Origin: Branchiostoma floridae | Taxonomy: Eukaryota > Chordata > Leptocardii > Amphioxiformes > Branchiostomatidae | Assembly: GCF_000003815.2 (NCBI RefSeq) | Contig: NC_049989.1 | Location: 9,632,578-9,696,577, forward strand | DNA length: 64,000 bases | Direction: 5' to 3' | Part shown: positions 33,991 through 43,975 of the stretch, piece by piece | Position numbering within the stretch: position 1 is the stretch's first letter | How the letters are laid out: the number at the start of each line of letters is the position of its first letter | Position numbers and translations under genes: made by a program | Notes under the pieces: model-generated | What the model was told of the DNA's origin: nothing | The model's input: only the letters and a program-made list of their open reading frames with translations | Database searches by the model: none

Positions 33991-34166
33991 ATAGTAGAAG
34001 CCGCTTAATTGCACACCCAATTTGCCAGCTAATCCCGTGCAATTATCCGGCGTGTGCGATAATGCGAAGTTACCCAGTTAGACCGTGCCGCCACGGGATT
34101 TGGGGATTCCGTGCAATTGACCAAGTGTGCGTTTATCCGACGTGCAATTAACTGGCTTCCACTGTA
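33991..34166. mobile_element. Pogo/Tc1-like MITE, copy 1
   Basis: The ends TAGTAGAAGCCGCTTAATTG and CAATTAACTGGCTTCCACTG pair as terminal inverted repeats with a few mismatches, flanked by TA. The interior repeats the theme (GTGCAATTATCCGGCGTGTG; GTGCAATTGACCAAGTGTGC). 60514-60669 belongs to the same family. No coding sequence. Confidence 0.75.
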
Positions 34167-34704
34167 TCTGTCATATCTGATAGCTGTAATGAGTAAAACA
34201 GTAAATACCCCCTTTGATTCCCTCAATGAGGTTATACATCTGGTGTTATGGTTGACATAAAATATAATACATTTGCTATATATTAGGTACATAAATGTAT
34301 CAAAATGTATCACAATCTAACAAAATACTGCAACATGATCTGATACAGGTCCAGAAGTGCTCAGATACAATGTGGGGGAGAGACACCATGGGTGGCCTCG
34401 TGTTTGAAAATGGAAGTCCAGTCCACTGCAGGTGTCCCTTTGTTTGGTAGTTTTATGGCCTTGTTTTTGTGTGGAATTCCTGAAGATTCCCATCTCATCC
34501 CATTCGCATAAATAACCCTCAAGAACACAAAAGTACAACGAACAAATGTTGCTTCAAGCTCAAGGCAAAGTCAGTGATCCCCCAGCTTTCAAGATTTATA
34601 CACTTTAATAATCAAAGTTTAAATAAACTCTTAAAACTTTGCCCTGCGAAAATCCCCTGGTTTCCCGCATAACTTTTTGGCGGCTAGGGGCCTGTAACGT
34701 TACC
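34167..34704. other. No recognised gene
   Basis: Nothing recognised in this stretch. Confidence 0.4.
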
Positions 34705-34709
34705 AGTAC

Positions 34710-35482
34710 CAGGGCTCGAAATACCACATGCATATGCAAGTTTGTGCAAGTAAAATTGGTGTGGTGCAAGTAAGTTTAGACCAAACTTGCACCAGTGCAA
34801 GTTACTTTTGTCCTCTAATACCTGACATTAGAAAAAGCTTACACACACCGAGAATATTGTCTGCCATTGAAAGGTAAAAGAAAATAACACTGAATAAAAA
34901 AAAAGCCTAAATTTGTTATTTCTAAATTTGGTTAGACATCCAGGTAAACTATTTTTTAAAACAAATCCATCTCTACAATGCTAATGATTCCTATGGTGCT
35001 GTCTTACCTTGATTTGCATATGAGTTACATTTGCATACTAATTAGTGACTTTAATATGTTCAACTGGTTTTTCCAGTTATATGTATTGTATTGAGTTGTT
35101 CTACCACTTCATTCTGGAGATGCTTAAGACTATTAATGTGATGGATGTCACTCGAAGAGTTCAGAAGAAATCTATGGATCTTATCGAGTTGTAGACATTG
35201 AATTGTCTTTAATTGAGGCTAAATTCACAGTTTTTATCAAACAGTTTGTACAATTTCAAACCAAAAATAAAATACGCTACGGAAAAACAAATATCCAAAC
35301 ATGTGGTCTTTACCGGTATGTATCCCCATTTACTCACGTACATTTGCAAAGTTTCAGAGGAGGAGATAAGGGGTTAACAGTTCACTATTTTGGGTCGTGC
35401 AAGTAAGTTTCTTTTGGTGCAAGTTACCTTTGGCTTAACTTGCACAGGTGCAAGTTGACTGAAAAGTGTATTTCGAGCCCTG
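34710..35482. mobile_element. 773-bp DNA transposon with 5-bp TSD
   Basis: The ends CAGGGCTCGAAATAC and GTATTTCGAGCCCTG are exact inverted repeats, flanked by AGTAC (34705-34709 and 35483-35487). Subterminal GTGCAAGTAA and AACTTGCACCAGTGCAAGTT motifs are repeated near both ends and form further inverted repeats. No transposase frame. The CAGGGCTCGAAAT end resembles hAT-type ends, but the 5-bp duplication does not fit the usual 8 bp, so the class is uncertain. Confidence 0.8.
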
Positions 35483-35487
35483 AGTAC

Positions 35488-36392
35488 TTATCAAAGCTGC
35501 GTAACTGGCTGTATTCGTTACTAATGCTGTATCTGCGAATAAACTTCCTTGGTCTGATATTAGCCTCTACCAGGCTCCGCTGATCGTACACAAAATAGAA
35601 TACGCTAGGGGAGTCGACCGACCAAAGAGGTAAAAATAATATGCGCCGAACCACTCGGCGTACGCGAAGACAAGCCGGGAGAGACGTGTCGTTAGTTTGT
35701 AACGATAAAATTATGTCATCCGCTAACAATATCAAAGATCAGATGTAACGTTACTTGAATTTGAAACTGTTTGGAGGGAGTCCCAAATATTCATTCAAAT
35801 TATGACAGACATTTTACACACATCAATCAAGGAGGTTTCTTTCTTCAACCTCTTTGCACACGTGCAAGCTAAACTCTCTAGCCCCTGTCAAAAGTCTCAG
35901 AACCTAGAGATTTAGAAACGGGGGAAACACTTACCTCCGAGTAGTAACTGTGCCGCCACAGAGCTTGAGTGAAGGTCTGTGTAGATTTTTCGTTGTTTTC
36001 GGTCCTTGTGTGCGTCGCGTCCAGACATGCATGCCCCGATGTGCTGAGACTGTGCGCCTAGTTCTGTGCGTGTGCTGGTCCGTGAGAGGTACGGTTATTT
36101 CGCACCTCGCGGGCTCGAAAACGCTAAAGGTCAGGGGTCACTCTCGTACTCAAGTTTGCACGGTCGTACGTAGAATAGGAACTTCTATTTAAGAAAACAC
36201 GGTAGAAAATCTGCATAAGAAAATCTAAACAATGATTATCGGTAATTCATGATGGTCGGCAAGAAGTCTTGTGTTGTATTGACTTGTTTCTGCGGAGGGC
36301 TTTTGGGAACGAGATCATTGGATTGTTCCATTGTATTCATGGGGAGTCGTTGTCTGCGAGCGCCTACTTAGGTGAGGGTCTGCATGGGGGGT
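35488..36392. other. No recognised gene
   Basis: Contains a fragment similar to about 27035 (AGCCTCTACCAGGCT) near 35560, and a moderately GC-rich patch at 35940-36140 with an unremarkable 80-codon frame. No domain or splice support. Confidence 0.4.
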
Positions 36393-36452
36393 CTTGGTAA
36401 CGCTTAACGGTGAATTCAGGAGGCCCGGTAACGCTTAACGGTAAATTCAGAA
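36393..36452 (+). repeat. GGTAACGCTTAACGG minisatellite, left fragment
   Basis: Two units of GGTAACGCTTAACGGTGAAT type. The same unit continues at 37368-37535 beyond a LINE insertion, so one array has been split. Confidence 0.8.
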
Positions 36453-36524
36453 TGAGTTACAAAGCATAACAGTAACATTGACGTGCATTCCTATTCATAC
36501 AACGCTAGAGTACTAGTAGTTATA

Positions 36525-37105
36525 TCAATGAATGAATGAATGACCTTTATTGTACATTTGTGCTCAAACAAGCTAAGTACAGGTCGTAGCGCTAGTGATA
36601 AGGTACAATTTTGACAAAAAAAGGTATCTTATCATCTCTACATATGCTAATACATTCAGGTATGTACAAGTTCAACTTCTTCTCGCTTCTTAAAACAGTT
36701 ATAAACATAAGGACAAATGGAATCAATAATATATGGCTTATCTAATTGCATGAGAAATATAAATTTTTCCGTGGTATTCAAGTATCGGAAATTTGGGAAC
36801 ATAAGTTGTATATTTTCAAAAAGGACGTTTCTTTCGTTGTTGTATAAAGTACATTCAACAATAAAGTGGCACTCATCCTCTATCTTATTCAAGTTACAGT
36901 ATTGGCAGATTCTTTCTTCCAGAGGAATGTGGTTATGTCGGCCTTTTTCAATGTGGAGTCTATGTGAACTAATGCGGAGCTTTGTGATGGCTGTTCTGTA
37001 CCGAATGTTTGCAATCTTTAAGTATTTCTCGTCGTTGTAAGTAGTTTTAAGTAATCTGTATGTTCGTAATTTGTTGTTGATGGGTGAAAATACATTGTGA
37101 GAAGC
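36525..37105 (-). mobile_element. LINE 3' end with C-terminal zinc-finger block
   Basis: The minus frame reads TKLRISSHRLHIEKGRHNH, then a C-X2-C-X9-H-X4-C cluster (CQYCNLNKIEDECHFIVEC), then EKFIFLMQL and a stop, as in the copies at 40931-42048 and 62537-62975. The element is 5'-truncated near 37105. Its 3' end is GTACAATAAAGGTCATTCAT with an (ATTC)n tail. It lies inside the split minisatellite. Confidence 0.85.
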
Positions 37106-37367
37106 AAAAGGTGCCGAAGGCGCGACGCATTCCAGGGTGGTCCGGGGGATGCTCCCCCGGAAAAAAATTTAAAATCAAGACCAAGCTAGGTTGATTTTGA
37201 CATTTTGCCCGAAACTAAGCTATGTTTGACTCTGAAATCTGTATGAGTGATAAAGTTTTGAGGGCGACGCTTCCGCAACATATTTTACCATGTGCATTTT
37301 CAGGGGTTCTATCTGGCATTTGACTTCGTGTGTATAGTATGATAACGGGTTACGAAGAATTTCTTGG
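37106..37367. repeat. Foldback motif of a likely dispersed repeat
   Basis: TCCGGGGGATGCTCCCCCGGA at 37140-37160 forms a perfect 8-bp-stem hairpin, next to AAAATCAAGACC. I recall similar blocks from repeats of marine animals, but no second copy is present here to confirm it. Confidence 0.35.
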
Positions 37368-37535
37368 TAACCGGCTTAACGGTGAATTCAGGGTAACAAA
37401 TAACGATTAACGTTGAATTAAAACGACCAATAACGCTTCACGAAGAATATACCGATAACGATTAACGTTGAATTAGAGCGGGTCGGTAACGATTAACGGT
37501 GAATTAAAATGGCTCGTAACGCTTAACGGAAAAAG
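37368..37535 (+). repeat. GGTAACGCTTAACGG minisatellite, right fragment
   Basis: Five or six degenerate units of about 25-38 bp (GGTAAC..., CGATTAACGTTGAATTA, TAACGCTTAACGG). See the left fragment at 36393-36452. Confidence 0.8.
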
Positions 37536-37590
37536 GCATGCTGACCCTCTTAGGTTACACAACCCCGTTCAACATACTAGAGTATCTGGC

Positions 37591-37775
37591 TTTAGACTCC
37601 GTTGCTGTCTTCGGAACGGGGAAAACTCGCTATCATGGCAAACTTCCTTCCTCGGCACAAGAGAACATAGCCAACGTTGAAAATCGACCCTCACACTACC
37701 CCATCCCCCCCACCCCCACCCCGAGACAAGTGCGACAACAACCAAAAAAAACAGCCCCGTTCCGACGGAATCTGG
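37591..37775. mobile_element. Palindromic G-run MITE, copy 3
   Basis: GACTCCGTTGCTGTCTTCGG and ACGGGGAAAAC at the left, then CACAAGAGAACATAGCCAAC, GTTGAAAATCG, a C-rich run, ACAGCCCCGTTCCGACGGAA at the right. The left arm is shortened compared with 14060-14313. Confidence 0.8.
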
Positions 37776-38053
37776 CTTTCGAAATTCGAGATGTTCCTAC
37801 ATCGCGAAGAGTTGTCAATAAATAGCATGCTTGGTAGAATCAAGCGAACAAGTACGCTTCATGAATGATGTGCCGGGAACGAGCCGAGAACGGCAGACTA
37901 CGGTACAATAAATAATCATAAATCATCCCACATCATTGTATGGGGATACAACAATGTAATACATGTACTCTCCAAGCAGAGGTTAGGCTCCGGCTGTTTT
38001 TTGTTGTTGTTTTTTTTTACTTTGTGACTGGAGGGTAACCTCAGTCGACACAG
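37776..38053. other. TCTCCAAGCAGA-end repeat at 37969-38020
   Basis: CTCCAAGCAGAGGTTAGGCT then CCGGCTGTTTTTTG is the inverted partner of 33785-33845. No gene. Confidence 0.55.
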
Positions 38054-38265
38054 TACTGTAAATGCATTTAAGTTCGCGGGGATTTAATTTCGCGGTAGCG
38101 GGAAAACGGACTTTTCGCGGTGGTTTTAATTTCGCGGTATCGCCATGCACTATAGACTCTTACTGTTATGGAAAAATGTTCGCGGTGGTTTTAAATTCGC
38201 GGTGAAGCGGCCGCCGCGAAAACCGCGAACATTAATCCACCGCGAACATTTCTGCATTTACAGTA
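38054..38265. mobile_element. GTTCGCGGT MITE (Tc1/mariner-like)
   Basis: The ends TACTGTAAATGCA and TGCATTTACAGTA are exact inverted repeats starting and ending with TA. The interior is full of TTCGCGGT and ACCGCGAA motifs in both orientations, so it folds into several hairpins. Non-coding. The TA-bounded ends suggest Tc1/mariner mobilisation. Confidence 0.85.
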
Positions 38266-38450
38266 TTGTGAATTGTTTTTCGGTGAGCGTTTGCACCTAT
38301 ATCTCAATGTTCCGTTTCCCGCATTCGCATGTGGTTTGGCACGTCGCCTGTACACCGGTGTGAAATGATGCACGTACCTTTCTTTTGGCCGTAACGTTAG
38401 CTGTTGTTATAATTGATGTAATAATTTCAGAAATCCCCGCTGTATCTTCC

Positions 38451-38483
38451 CAAGGAGCTTTTATCACTGATAAAAGCTCCTTG
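38451..38483. repeat. 33-bp near-perfect palindrome flanked by direct repeats
   Basis: Arms of 16 bp (CAAGGAGCTTTTATCA and TGATAAAAGCTCCTTG) pair perfectly around a single C at 38467. ATCTTCC stands directly on both sides (38444-38450 and 38484-38490). Confidence 0.95.
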
Positions 38484-38654
38484 ATCTTCCGCATTGTGGA
38501 ACAGGCAATGTTGTTCGGCGTTTGGTAACAAGATTATCTCCAAGCAGATACGATGAGTTATGTGAACAGCTGTTCGTCGCATTAACGCGTGAACCAACCA
38601 ACTGTTTCTGGTATTCCTGACATTTTTTTTTCTACTTTGAGTATGATAACCATC

Positions 38655-38826
38655 ACATATGGTAAAATCTTGTGCCGGGAAAGGGAGTTTGCCGAGGAAG
38701 GGAGTTTGCTGTGGAAGGGAGTTATAGCGTGATAGCAAGTCCTTGCCCAGTCGCGAACCAACGTCACCCCCCCCCCCCCAAAAAAAAAAAACACCAACCC
38801 CGTTCCGAAGACTGCAACGGAGGCTA
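38655..38826. mobile_element. Palindromic G-run MITE, copy 4
   Basis: TTGTGCCGGGAAAGGGAGTT at the left, three diverged GGAAGGGAGTTTGC-like repeats in the middle, then CGCGAACCAACGTC, a C run with an A run, and CCGTTCCGAAGACTGCAACG at the right. It is mainly a right arm with a rearranged left. Confidence 0.75.
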
Positions 38827-38959
38827 CAGAAAAGCGCAGTAACTTTCCGCGAGAACTTCTGAAACTACCAGAATGGCACGAAGAGATGTCCGAGTTAATA
38901 AGAGATATTGTCATCCCATAGATCACTCCATTGGGAAAACTTTTCTATCATACATGTAT

Positions 38960-39500
38960 ATCTGACATTAGGGTGACAGATATCAGTACTTTCGACGTCA
39001 TGTTATTAAGGTGGGGCAGGTTCGACCATCCTAACGCCTAATTTTGGAAATGCAGGGGCATTTTGTCAAGACATTGCAAAGAGGAAAGGAACGGCCAATT
39101 TCAATCATTTTAGGCATGAAGGTAGCTTAGGTAAAGATGTTTATGATGATATACATTTAATGCAAGTAAGTTCTTTTTTGCATGATTTATTAGAAAGTTG
39201 TATCATTCCATTATTTCCATGTAACTGGACTTCAATAAATGTAGAACATGTAATTTATGATAGGTAGAACATAAACGTACTAGTGTAGTATACCAAATAT
39301 TCAAATGAGGTACTGTTTTGCATATACAATAAAAAAGTATAAACAATGAGATATTATCATTTGTGACCTGTGTAAACTAATCAATGATGAACATCACCAT
39401 ACCGGGATTATGCAAATGTGTAAGTCATTTGCATAACATCTACAAAAGCTCTAAATATTTCATGGAGGTATGAGTTATGAGGCCGCCGAACTCTAGTTTT
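38960..39500 (-). mobile_element. Octamer-rich repeat, copy C (partial)
   Basis: TTGGAAATGCAGGGGCATTT, AAGACATTGCAAAGAGGAAA, TTTTAGGCATGAAGGTAGC, then ATTATGCAAATGTG, TCATTTGCATAAC and AAATATTTCATGGAGGTATG match one half of the repeat at 22590-23682. The other half is missing. Confidence 0.8.
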
Positions 39501-39954
39501 AAATGCTTTCGTTTTCACTGTACCTCTTTTTGAAACCACCCCCACCGATCATCCCAGGGCACGTCACTCCCTGGGACTAATATGCCACGAGGGGCTTTGC
39601 CCAGAATTCAATAGATGTTGATCGTGTAATCTCCAAGCAGATCTTGCGGTGGCCAAAGAACTTCTTTGCGGGTAAACTCCTTTAGACCCCAGTTTGTACT
39701 ATCTTTATTTATTTATCATTTTTATCATTTTTTCATTCATTCAGCTTCGCAGATTAGATGCATTTTGAGTCGGCAACAGAAAGCTAGCTATAGTTTATCT
39801 ACAAGGCCGACTCACAGAAGATCTATAGACTTAAGATAATACAATAGATGTAAAAAAAAGCCTAATATCAAATACTAAAAGTAATAATTAGATCAATAAT
39901 GATAAGAAAAAACATGATATCTTATGCCAACGCAGGGTCCACACTTCACAATGT
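39501..39954. other. No gene; TCTCCAAGCAGA end near 39630
   Basis: TAATCTCCAAGCAGATCTTG near 39628 matches the MITE end at 15145. TTTATTTATTTATCATTTTT and CATTCATTC near 39700-39740 look like an antisense retroelement tail. Nothing coding. Confidence 0.4.
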
Positions 39955-40087
39955 GGTATCTCACTGTACTTGGGACACCGGTAACGGTGCGGCACTGCGG
40001 GGTTCGAAAATTACTCAATAAATTTCATAGATAAAGAACGAATTTTCTTACGTTATGTGTATTTCATTTTTTGTTGTCTTCCAAGTC
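39955..40087 (+). repeat. Dispersed repeat R-A, copy 2
   Basis: Aligns with 88-202 (see that entry). It ends at CTTCCAAGTC, immediately before the LINE reverse-transcriptase fragment. Confidence 0.7.
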
Positions 40088-40789
40088 AACCTACTCACAT
40101 CAGTCTGTAGCAAAGTTTTGGAGCATATTATCCACAGTCATATGATGAAGCACTTTGATAAACACAATATATTATCTTCTGCTCAACATGGCTTCAGGAA
40201 AGGCCTGTCTTGTGAAAGCCAGCTGTTAGTCACGACTCATGACCTGACTAGTGCTCTTGACCAAGGAAAGCCATAGTGCTCGATTTCAGTAAGGCTTTCG
40301 ACACTGTTCCCCACAATCGCCTTCTGAGTAAGCTCCAGCACTACGGCATCTCTGGTAAACTCTTGTCCTGGCTTCAAGCCTTTCTTACACAAAGGACCCA
40401 GTCAGTTGTCCTTGATGGGGAGTCCTCAAAACCCACAAAGGTTTTGTCAGGAGTGCCCCAAGGAACTATTTTGGGTCCCCTTTTGTTTCTCCTCTATATA
40501 AATGATTTACCTAATATTGTTGGATCTAATGTGCGTTTGTTTGCGGACGATTGTCTGCTTTACCGTATTATTGATAACCCAAGGGACGTACAAGGTCTAC
40601 AATCTGACCTTGACACACTGACACATTGGCAAAACCAATGGTAAATGTCCTTCAATCCATCAAAGTGCTACACTCTTCACATATCCCTCAAACGTAAACC
40701 AATTATTTCACAATATGTCATTTGCTCGGAAAACCTCACAAGTGTCAAAACCCACCCATATCTCGGTGTCCAACTATCTCATGACAAAT
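40088..40789 (+). mobile_element. CR1/jockey-like LINE reverse transcriptase, segment 1
   Basis: The translation gives RT palm and finger motifs in order: VCSKVLEHIIHSHM, QHGFRKGLSCESQLL, then in a shifted frame LDFSKAFDTVPHNRL (motif A), LSGVPQGTILGPLLFLLYIN (motif B), RLFADDCLLYR (motif C, the FADD variant of YXDD), and after an in-frame stop FNPSKCYTLHIS and PYLGVQLSHD. A frame break lies near 40272 and a stop at 40642, so it is dead. It is cut near 40789 by another LINE on the opposite strand and resumes at 42054. Confidence 0.92.
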
Positions 40790-42048
40790 TCAAAATGAAT
40801 GAAAGAATTTTATTGCTCAACGATCGCACAAGGTACAATGTACGGCAACTAACAACAACTAATAGCTATACAGACAATAGTACTACGGGGCTACATACAG
40901 AACAACAAAATTTGATCGATAATAGTACAGTTATGTATGAGTGATCTGGTCTCGCATTTGGAATACAGTATAAAGAAATTGACCTACGTAGACGGATATA
41001 TGAGATGAACACGTTAGCAGTGTATGGAAGATATCGTTCTTTGTACCAGTAAGAGAGTAGTGAGTTTTGGTTCTAATATTCTTAAACAATGTTTCTCTCT
41101 CTTTATTGTAGGTAGGACATTTCATAACAAAGTGGAGTTCATCTTCGATATTTTCATGACATGTAGGACACAGTCTCTGAGTGACTGGTGTGTTACGGCG
41201 ACGACCTTTTTCTATTTCTAAACAATGTGCACTAATCCTCAGTTTTGTAATGCTGTATGTAAATGGTCTATTTTGAATTGATGTGAGATATTCTTCTAAG
41301 CCAAAGTGTTTTTTGATTTTTGAATACGTTTGGAGTTTGCTGGTGCTTTTGAGTTGTTCCCTCCAGCCAGAAAGAAACGTGTCTTTTAGACGCTCTTTAA
41401 ATAAGTTTCCAAAATGCTTGGCATTAACGGCGGGGTTGAGCCAAACATTTTGGAACCCATGTCGGCATAAAATGTCCTGAACGTGAGTAGCCCAGTCATG
41501 TCCTTCTTCGACTGAAGTGTCGTAAGCCTTTTTAACAATCCTATCATTTGGTAGAGTATGCAACCTTAGCCAGTATTTAATCAGATGTGTTTGACTGTCA
41601 ACGAAAAGAGGAAATACTCCTAATTCACCTCTTACGGCAGCATTGACAGAACTTTTCGGTACATGAAGTAAAATTTTGCAGAAGTTTAGAAGGACGTATT
41701 CTAAGTCAGGTATTTCATATGAGATTTTTGGTTGTTCTATTGTTATATTCTGGTTCCTAAACAAAGTGTCTGACTGGTATATCACGTTCTGTTTGTCACT
41801 ATATTTCTTGAATCGAACAAGAATGGGACGAGTGTAAATAGCCGAGGCTTCTGATATATTTCCCAACCGGGAAACTCTAAGCATATCAACTTCTGATCCC
41901 AATATAGGGCTGAGGACTGTGGCTATAGATGTTCTGGTTGTTGCATTTTGACATTCGGGAATCCCTTTGAATATTAGATCTCTACATTGTTCATTTACAC
42001 TAGTGAGCTCACTACAATAAAGTAGGATAGGTTTAAACAGGCTGTTAA
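40790..42048 (-). mobile_element. LINE 3' part with embedded ORF1p-like segment
   Basis: This 5'-truncated LINE is inserted into the CR1-like LINE, splitting it at 40789/42054. The minus strand carries the end of RT (thumb), an RNA-binding segment and a C-terminal domain (separate entry), then a short 3' UTR with TTGAGCAATAAAATTC and a CATTCATT-like tail. The 3' pattern resembles the LINE tails at 36525, 43255 and 62975. About a dozen codons of the host LINE appear missing at the insertion point, so a small target deletion is likely. Confidence 0.85.
40931..42048 (-). CDS. LINE ORF2 C-terminus fused around an ORF1p-type RRM
   Basis: One frame of about 372 codons is open from the truncation point to the stop. 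In order: RT thumb (LFNSLFKPILLYCSEL); a segment of about 90 residues with RDLIFKGIPE, LRVSRLG and RPILVRFKKYSDKQ, the hallmark pattern of the RRM/C-terminal domain of type II LINE ORF1 proteins; then FCKILLHVPKSSVNAAVRGE and ILCRHGFQNVWLNP, typical of LINE ORF2 beyond the thumb; and a C-X2-C-X8-H-X4-C zinc-finger (CPTCHENIEDELHFVMKC). The homologous plus-strand copy at 44850-45659 has the same order. No start codon belongs to it, since it is a truncated ORF2. The RRM function (RNA binding) is inferred from the pattern only. Confidence 0.75.
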
Positions 42049-42053
42049 ACAGA

Positions 42054-42600
42054 AAATAAAATACTCAATTGGTAAAACGAATCGGATACTGGCAGTCATA
42101 CGTCGCAACCTTCAGCACTGTCCTCCACGGGTCAAATCAACATGCTATAAGGCGTTCTTGTGCCCACACTTGGAGTACAGTGCAACAGTGTGGGACCCCC
42201 ATACTATCAGTGGGGCCCAGGCTCTAGAAAGAGTGCAACGTAGAGCTGCGAGAGTGACTGTCAACGATCATCGCAGAACCAGTCGTGTGTCAGAAATGCT
42301 CAAGAGCCTACAATGGCCACTCCTCTCCTCGCTGACAGAAGGAGAGATGCACGTCTAATCACTTTTTACAAAACTGTGAATGGTATCATTAACATACCTT
42401 CAACCCAACGCAGAACCAGAGGAAGTCACATGTCACAAGCTAAAAGAGACTGTTTCATATTACCATATTACCATATGTTTCATGTTCCATTATACTGGGC
42501 ATATTGCCCAGGCCCCGTCAGTCGAGGCCTTAATGGCCGGTTTGGCTTGCCTGCCTTAATCCGCACCCCCCGCACCCCACTCAGCGATACCCCAGTGGGT
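42054..42600 (+). mobile_element. CR1/jockey-like LINE, segment 2
   Basis: Continuation of 40088-40789: GKTNRILAVIRRNLQHCPP, YKAFLCPHLEYSATVWDP, ALERVQRRAARVTV, then after a frame break near 42330 RRRDARLITFYKTVNGII. This is the ORF2 C-terminal region. It ends abruptly near 42600 against an endonuclease fragment of another LINE on the minus strand. Confidence 0.9.
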
Positions 42601-42605
42601 TTTTA

Positions 42606-43250
42606 GAGGATAACAAAGATGAAGTTTTTCTTGAAATTGCGATTCCCGATAATTGTTTGGGTCAACTTTCCGACCTGCTTTGAAGATGAGGACAATATGA
42701 CTTTTTGACCACGATTGTGTAAAAATTTTGGATTGTGGATAAATTTTTCACCAAATTCTGAATTCCATATAAACTTTTGGGGAAGAGGACGTAATTTACT
42801 TTTGCGTCCTGAATGTGCCTGTATGGCGTATTTATATTCGTAGTTATTAGACAATGATCCGAAAGTTCTGTTAAGTCAAGAACTTTGAAAACATTAATGT
42901 TTGGGGAGAAGGTCAATGGTCCACTGTGCTGCAGCCGTTAGGTTGAGAGCAGGGGTAGCGGCCATTCAGATCACGACCGTCTGAATGGGGCTCAATGGGC
43001 ACACAAATCAATTTTTGTTCCAAAGTAATAGGGGGGATTGTTTTTGTGAATATCGAGGTTAGAATGGGGTGTTTCGGGTACAAATTGTAGGTCAAGGGGG
43101 TCCTTAATACAATCTTGTAAGGAACCAATCCGGCTGTTGAAATCACCCCCTAGAATTACAAAGCCTTTGGAGCTAAAAGACGCTATACCCCTCTCAAAAG
43201 TGTCAAAGATACAGTCATCCGCTTTTGGTACTCTTTAAAGTATAGTGAGC
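42606..43250 (-). mobile_element. LINE endonuclease end and RT start (degenerate)
   Basis: On the minus strand the reading passes GFVILGGDFNSRIG (the GDFN motif of AP-type endonucleases), then ELSDHCLITTNI (the C-terminal SDH motif), a linker with PQKFIWN and the NNYR-type start of RT just before 42606. Several frame changes and stops make it inactive. It could be the 5' portion of the same element as 40790-42048, with the middle lost, or a separate copy. Confidence 0.8.
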
Positions 43251-43254
43251 TTAT

Positions 43255-43973
43255 ATATATTAAGATAACTTTATTGCACAACAATTGTACGAGGTACAAA
43301 GTATGACACCTACATAACTACAGTTCTATAGCTTAACTTAAGGCATATCTAACTAATACAGGAGTTGAAATATGGGATAAGTTTCTTACAATCATTGGAG
43401 GCTTTTACAAACTTTTCAGGGATTTCTAATGTGTAAACCTTCTTTGATATACTTTCCTATATCTGCCATGCAGGGATTGTCACATGTCATGATGTATTTG
43501 AATTTGCACTTCAGGTCCATTAATATTGAGATAAATCCTTGTGTATAAAATGACAGCCTTCTGTATATAGAAATGCGTATATCAGAATATTTGGAACATA
43601 CAACCATAAAATGATATTCATCTTCAATTACCTCTGGACCGAATGGACAAACCCTCTGGTCGATAGTGATTTTTTTTGGAATCTCCCGGTTTCTATTTTT
43701 AATTTGTGACAGCCAATTCTGAGTTGCGTCATTGCCCTACGAACGTCAAGGCTCTTTATGGTTGAAATGTAATTTTCTTGCTTGTAATGCTTCTTCAATG
43801 TAAAAACTGGAGAGGAGAGTTTGGAATTGTTTCGAATAGAGGAATGCCAATTTTCCACGTATATATTTTGTAAACGTTGTCGTAATTGAGTGGTGAATGT
43901 ATCTATGTGGTAGGACCACGGGTTCAGCCATATGTGTCCAAAGCCTTGGTAATTGAGGAAAGTTATACGCATG
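43255..43973 (-). mobile_element. LINE 3' end, additional copy
   Basis: The minus frame reads FGHIWLNP, LRQRLQNIYVENWHSS, TQLRIGCHKLKIETGRF, then after a frameshift RVCPFGPEVIEDEYHFMVVC (first cysteine pair broken to C-X2-G). The tail has TTGTGCAATAAAGTTATC. It is 5'-truncated at about 43973, exactly where a plus-strand LINE begins. Confidence 0.82.
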
Positions 43974-43975
43974 CT

